From NCBI GenBank assembly GCA_934279105.1, contig CAKQWR010000013.1, positions 1 through 19,336 on the forward strand: DNA of 19,336 nucleotides, in the 5' to 3' direction. The notes under the pieces are model-generated. The model was given only the letters and a program-made list of their open reading frames with translations, had not been told where the DNA came from and ran no database searches. Source of the stretch: an uncultured Oribacterium sp. GTDB lineage: Bacteria; Bacillota; Clostridia; Lachnospirales; Lachnospiraceae. Positions 15,522 to 19,336 of the stretch are shown here, piece after piece (position 1 is the stretch's first letter; every line of letters starts with the position of its first letter). The translations under genes were made by a program, and so were the position numbers.

Positions 15522-16925
15522 ATGAATATCGTACTGGCAGATGACGAGCGTCTACCACGTTTAGGTTTAAAAAGCATGATCGAGGAGCTGTATCCGGAGC
15601 AGCACAGCTTCATCGAAGTTACGAACGGCGAGGAGCTGCTGCTCTATCTCGAAGATCATACGCCGGATGTCATTTTCCTCGACATCCACATGCCGAAGCT
15701 GTCCGGACTCGACGCCTTCGCGCAGTTTCATACGAAGGATATTCCGGTCGTGATGCTGACCGGCTATGCGGAGTTCGCCTATGCGCAGAAGGCTCTGACC
15801 TATGGTGCCATCGACTATATTCTGAAGCCGGCGGCGCTCGAAGATATACAGAAGGTTATGGGAAAAATCTCGCAGCTCAAGCAGAAGGAGCTTTCGGCAT
15901 ACCAGAAGGATTATGAGCTCGAGTGTAAAAAAATCCTCGATCTCTACTTCTCCATCCAGTTTATCCAGCAGCCGAAATATGTGCAGCCGCCCTACACCGT
16001 CATGATCTTCTACTTCGATCATGATCCGAAATCCTCGAAAAAGAATAATTTCGATCTCCTGTCCACCTCTCTCACTGCCCTGTCGGAGAAGTATTCCTTT
16101 CCGTGCGGCTGTGGTTTCCTGCCGAGTGGTGAGCTCATCTATATCACGACGGGACAGCTGCCGCGCACGCTCATCAACCATATCCCGGAGGATTTCCAGA
16201 AGCTCTCCTCCTGCCTCGCAACCGGCTTCGTCTACTATGCAGATTCCATCGAGGACTTACTAAGTCGCATCACCTATGTGCAGAAGCTTGAGAGCATTCA
16301 CCTCTGTACCTCCTTAGGAAAATGCATGTTTCTTGATGCGTTGACGCCACAGGAAACGTTCCTGCCACTCTCGACACTGCTCGATAAGGCGATTCTCGCT
16401 CTACAGCTGCAGGACTCCGTGACCCTGCATAAGACGCTCTCGGAGCTGCGAAATCTGGACCATGGAGATGCACTGCTCGCGCAGTGCGACGCATCCCTCG
16501 CGCGCGTTTTCGAGTTGACCTTCCATCACCGCATCGAAACCAGCTCGATCACACAGCTTGCCGACAGTATCCAGCAGCTGCACAACGCCGACAGTACTCC
16601 GGATACCATCGAGAAAATCAATCGGTACGTCGATGAAAACTACATGAATCAGATCGGTATCAATACGATTTCCGATCTCCTCGGCATCTCTCCGAATTAT
16701 CTGAGTAAGACCTATAAGATGAAAACCGGCGAGAACTTTACGGATTATCTGACAAATGTGCGCATGCAGAAGGCCATCGAGATGGTCGCCGCCGGAAAAT
16801 GTAAAACCGTGCGTGAACTCTCCGAAAGCGTCGGCTATTTCAGCACCCGCTACTTCACGAAGCTGTTCATGAAAACCACCGGCGTCACACCATCCGAGTA
16901 TCTGAAACAGCACCTGCCGTTGTAA
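15522..16925 (+). CDS. YesN-type response regulator with AraC DNA-binding domain
   Basis: Response regulator of 467 residues. The receiver domain (1-120) has the acidic pair Asp7/Asp8, phosphoacceptor Asp54 in FLDIHMP, Thr80 and Lys102 in ILKP. A central region of about 240 residues has no motif I can name. The C-terminal AraC/XylS domain (about 365-465) has two helix-turn-helix units, the first around TISDLLGISPNYLSKTYK and the second around SESVGYFSTRYFTKLF, ending in the usual GVTPSEYL. AAAGGA precedes the ATG. It starts 102 bases after the kinase stop and is probably cotranscribed with it. The likely target is the divergent sugar operon. Confidence 0.95.
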   Translation: MNIVLADDERLPRLGLKSMIEELYPEQHSFIEVTNGEELLLYLEDHTPDVIFLDIHMPKLSGLDAFAQFHTKDIPVVMLTGYAEFAYAQKALTYGAIDYILKPAALEDIQKVMGKISQLKQKELSAYQKDYELECKKILDLYFSIQFIQQPKYVQPPYTVMIFYFDHDPKSSKKNNFDLLSTSLTALSEKYSFPCGCGFLPSGELIYITTGQLPRTLINHIPEDFQKLSSCLATGFVYYADSIEDLLSRITYVQKLESIHLCTSLGKCMFLDALTPQETFLPLSTLLDKAILALQLQDSVTLHKTLSELRNLDHGDALLAQCDASLARVFELTFHHRIETSSITQLADSIQQLHNADSTPDTIEKINRYVDENYMNQIGINTISDLLGISPNYLSKTYKMKTGENFTDYLTNVRMQKAIEMVAAGKCKTVRELSESVGYFSTRYFTKLFMKTTGVTPSEYLKQHLPL

Positions 16926-16999
16926 TGATGACGGCAGAACAAGCACCATGCATTTTCAGAAAACAAAATTTCTATAAAACCAGACGATACGGTATATAA

Positions 17000-17036
17000 A
17001 AAGAAGGGAAGCCTCCCGCGGAGACTTCCCTTCTTT
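17000..17036. terminator. Bidirectional terminator between convergent genes
   Basis: AAAGAAGGGAAG (17000-17011) and CTTCCCTTCTTT (17025-17036) form a perfect 12-bp stem, with an inner CTCC/GGAG extension. T-rich tails follow on both strands, a run of five T on the minus strand and TTCTTT on the plus strand. It can end the response-regulator transcript and the convergent permease transcript. Confidence 0.9.
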
Positions 17037-17041
17037 CACAT

Positions 17042-19336
17042 TTATGCTTTATTTTTCTCCATGATGTCCGGCGTGAGTCCGAATTCATCCACGACGAACT
17101 GCGGAATCTGTCCATAGTAGAAGTTTCTCAAGAAGGAGCCGTGGTCGTCGATCTCCTCATCGTCTTCTTCCAGATCGTATACGTCATCATCGTCAAATGC
17201 GTCATCATCGTCACTGTATGTCGGCACGACGCCGTCATCGTATGCGGTGAGATCCTCATCGTCTGCATCCTCCCATGCCTCTGCCTCCATACCGGTCGCC
17301 GCGGCGCTGTCCATCAGCTGATCCACATTCACGCCATGCTTCACATCCGACTTCTTCAGATCCACGATGATTTCCATGCCACAGTCGCTTTCCATGAGCG
17401 GGTTCAGCGAAACGACGGAGTGTGACGCGGAGGCCGCGAGAATCTCCTGAATCTGTGCCGGGTCCGTCACGGTCAGCATCGCACGGCGGTCAGCACTCAG
17501 GTACTTCCGCTGGCGCTGGCCGAGCGCCGTATCCGCCGGTGCCATCTCATCTTCCGAAACCGCGACGCCCTGATACGAGAGTGTGATGGTCGCGGCCTTC
17601 TCTGGAGTCACCATCCCGCCGACCTCGATGCCGCATGCCTGGAGAAGCGCGATGGTCTTCGTGAAGGACGGGTAGATCGGATAGTAGTAATAGTGGTTGA
17701 AGAGCGTGTAGTTACCGCCTTCGTCGCGCAGCTTCTGAATGAGCGCCTGATTTTCATTCGTCTTAAACTGGATCTGTGCGATCGGCATCTCGTGCTCCCG
17801 GGTCTCGCTGGTCAGCGCCTTCAGCTCCTCCTGGTACGCCGTGAGCAGCGCCGCCTTCATGTCCGCGCCGGAGAGCTTCACGTGGCTGCATTCGTTCTCT
17901 TCCTTATAATTGATGCCGGCGACGTCGTCCGCTGTCAGCGACAGTACCGGATACATCGCTGTCTTGTAGGCGTCGAGATCATAGACCGCCTCGAGCGCTG
18001 CTCTCACGCCGGAGACATTGACCAGATAGCTGCGGTAGACGGTCCGACCGTTCTGAAGATGCCATGCGATCGTGACATTATGAAACGCCTCATCGCCAGC
18101 CTCGACATCATAGGAGCGCCCGCCGCCCCGCAGGAAGCGGTCCCGGGCCTGTGCCGCATCGTGCACGCCCTGCGCCGCGATCGTATGGAGCAGCTCGAGC
18201 CCCTGATCGTCCGAGATCTGCATCGCATCCGCCAGCGCGGAGGACGGTGCTGCAGCAAATGTGACGCCATACCAGCCCTCGGTATAGTCCGCCGTCGCGT
18301 GGTACTGGCTCGTCGCTTCCGGGTCGAGCAGGTCACAGTAGATGCCGCCGGACACGAGCTTCTCCGTCGCCGGCAGGTAGCGGTCATAACCGAAAAGGTC
18401 GAAGCGGAATACCGCGAAGACGACGCCGACGAAGACAGCGCTCACGAGGAGCTGCCGCTTATGCGCGAACAGGCTCTTGAAATCGAAGTGGTAGATGATT
18501 TCGATGATGCAGCTCACGAGAAGGAGTCCGCAGATGAGGCCAAACACGGTCCAGCCATCCTCATACATCATCGAGTGGAACATCGCGCCGAGCAGCAGCG
18601 AGGACGGCACCGCGATCAGGAAGCGGATGACCGGCTCCGTGACCTCGAAGGCCATCGCATGACCGGCTGCCTCCGACGGACGCCGACGGTAGAGGAGCAT
18701 ACCGAGCACGAAGAGTACCGCCGCTACCAGCAGCGCGCCCAGCGCCATGCGCCCCGGACGATCCGTCATGCAGGCTTCCACATACCAGGCAACCGGGGAG
18801 GTTCGCTCACTGAGGGCCAGCAGGAAACTGTCGTCGCCGTAAAAGGTCGTGAAATACTCTGAGAAATACGCCGAGATCGTCATGCAGATCACCGGTCCCC
18901 AGCTGAAGAGCACGCCGGTGCCGAGAAGCCCAACCACCAGATTGCCGGTCAGAAGCATGGCCAGAATCGCGGTCATGTACACGAGGGCGAAGAAGCACAG
19001 GTGCTCGACGCTCGCGAGGTACAGGCTGCCCCAGTCGAACGGCACGCCCTTCACGCGGATCATAACGGCAGCGATCGTCAGGAAGCCGAGATAGGCGACA
19101 GCCATGTAGAGAAAGCCGTTCAGGCAGGTCACCGCGTACAGCATCTCCCGTCGGATCGGAAGGCTGTGGTAGAAATCCGTTTTCTTTTTCGAGTGCAGGT
19201 ACGCGAAGCCGGAGGCCGCCAGCACCACTGCTGCAATCGTCAGCATGAACGCGAGTGCACCACCCTTCATGGAGTACATCCGCAGCATGTCGCGCGTGAA
19301 GTCCCTCTGCGCCTGTGCCAGTGCGAGATCCGCCGG
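17042..19336 (-). CDS. ABC-2-type transporter permease with large C-terminal domain, 5' end cut by window edge
   Basis: The frame stays open to the right edge (PADLALAQAQRDFTRD precedes the first visible ATG at 19288), so the true start lies outside. The visible part has about nine hydrophobic segments in its first half. DFYHSLPIRREML after the first of these is a common sequence in clostridial ABC-2 exporter permeases. The second half is a large, mainly soluble region (about residues 325-748 from 19288), resembling the long permeases with a DUF6449-like C-terminus known from this group; that family call is from memory. Near the end an Asp/Glu tract occurs, 24 of 42 residues acidic, encoded at about 17141-17270, before FLRNFYYGQIPQFVVDEFGL. 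The ATPase gene is expected just upstream, outside the window. Convergent with the regulator, so a separate unit. Confidence 0.85.
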   Translation of the reverse strand, partial: PADLALAQAQRDFTRDMLRMYSMKGGALAFMLTIAAVVLAASGFAYLHSKKKTDFYHSLPIRREMLYAVTCLNGFLYMAVAYLGFLTIAAVMIRVKGVPFDWGSLYLASVEHLCFFALVYMTAILAMLLTGNLVVGLLGTGVLFSWGPVICMTISAYFSEYFTTFYGDDSFLLALSERTSPVAWYVEACMTDRPGRMALGALLVAAVLFVLGMLLYRRRPSEAAGHAMAFEVTEPVIRFLIAVPSSLLLGAMFHSMMYEDGWTVFGLICGLLLVSCIIEIIYHFDFKSLFAHKRQLLVSAVFVGVVFAVFRFDLFGYDRYLPATEKLVSGGIYCDLLDPEATSQYHATADYTEGWYGVTFAAAPSSALADAMQISDDQGLELLHTIAAQGVHDAAQARDRFLRGGGRSYDVEAGDEAFHNVTIAWHLQNGRTVYRSYLVNVSGVRAALEAVYDLDAYKTAMYPVLSLTADDVAGINYKEENECSHVKLSGADMKAALLTAYQEELKALTSETREHEMPIAQIQFKTNENQALIQKLRDEGGNYTLFNHYYYYPIYPSFTKTIALLQACGIEVGGMVTPEKAATITLSYQGVAVSEDEMAPADTALGQRQRKYLSADRRAMLTVTDPAQIQEILAASASHSVVSLNPLMESDCGMEIIVDLKKSDVKHGVNVDQLMDSAAATGMEAEAWEDADDEDLTAYDDGVVPTYSDDDDAFDDDDVYDLEEDDEEIDDHGSFLRNFYYGQIPQFVVDEFGLTPDIMEKNKA

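Noticed and set aside
17693..18862. A 389-codon open frame on the plus strand opposite the ABC-2 permease gene.
   Set aside because: The product is Arg/His/Glu-rich without recognisable motifs, and the opposite strand encodes a membrane protein with coherent hydrophobic segments.

Overview
The window looks like chromosomal DNA of a moderately GC-rich Firmicute, most likely a member of the Lachnospiraceae (Clostridia). The evidence is a tRNA-responsive T-box leader in front of a trp operon, AGGAGG-type ribosome binding sites, a YesM/YesN-type two-component pair beside a sugar ABC transporter, and Firmicute-like protein families. I cannot assign a species. No tRNA, rRNA, CRISPR array, transposase or phage gene was seen.

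Left part (1-5700, minus strand): a tryptophan biosynthesis operon in the order T-box leader, trpE, trpG, trpD, trpC, trpF, trpB, with trpB cut off by the window edge. Chorismate is converted to anthranilate (TrpE/TrpG) and then through the TrpD, TrpF and TrpC steps to indole-glycerol phosphate for TrpB. The T-box specifier is UGG (Trp). Its UGGN element would pair with a tRNA carrying discriminator G, as tRNA-Trp does, and it sits just upstream of a clean terminator hairpin. TrpE keeps the N-terminal LLES/RYTFLG feedback region. Oddities inside the operon are a TrpF with about 35 to 40 extra residues, a duplicated and frameshifted trpC 3' end, a tandem repeat between trpG and trpD, and a stable hairpin between trpC and trpF.

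Middle part (5815-13233, minus strand): an apparent alpha-galactoside utilisation operon. It encodes a lipoprotein sugar-binding protein, two CUT1-type permeases, a GH36 alpha-galactosidase and an IlvD/Edd-family dehydratase, and ends in a strong terminator. The transporter ATPase is not encoded here. The dehydratase has its own candidate promoter and a structured leader, and its cysteine pattern differs from classical IlvD, so a sugar-acid substrate is as likely as the valine/isoleucine step.

Right part: a divergent plus-strand two-component pair (YesM-like sensor kinase, YesN-like AraC-type response regulator) probably controls the sugar operon. The 490-bp divergent intergenic region holds a promoter for each side and a striking 236-bp near-palindrome with 32-bp perfect ends, the least explained element of the window. 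A bidirectional terminator separates the regulator from a convergent, truncated ABC-2-type permease gene with a very acidic C-terminal tract.
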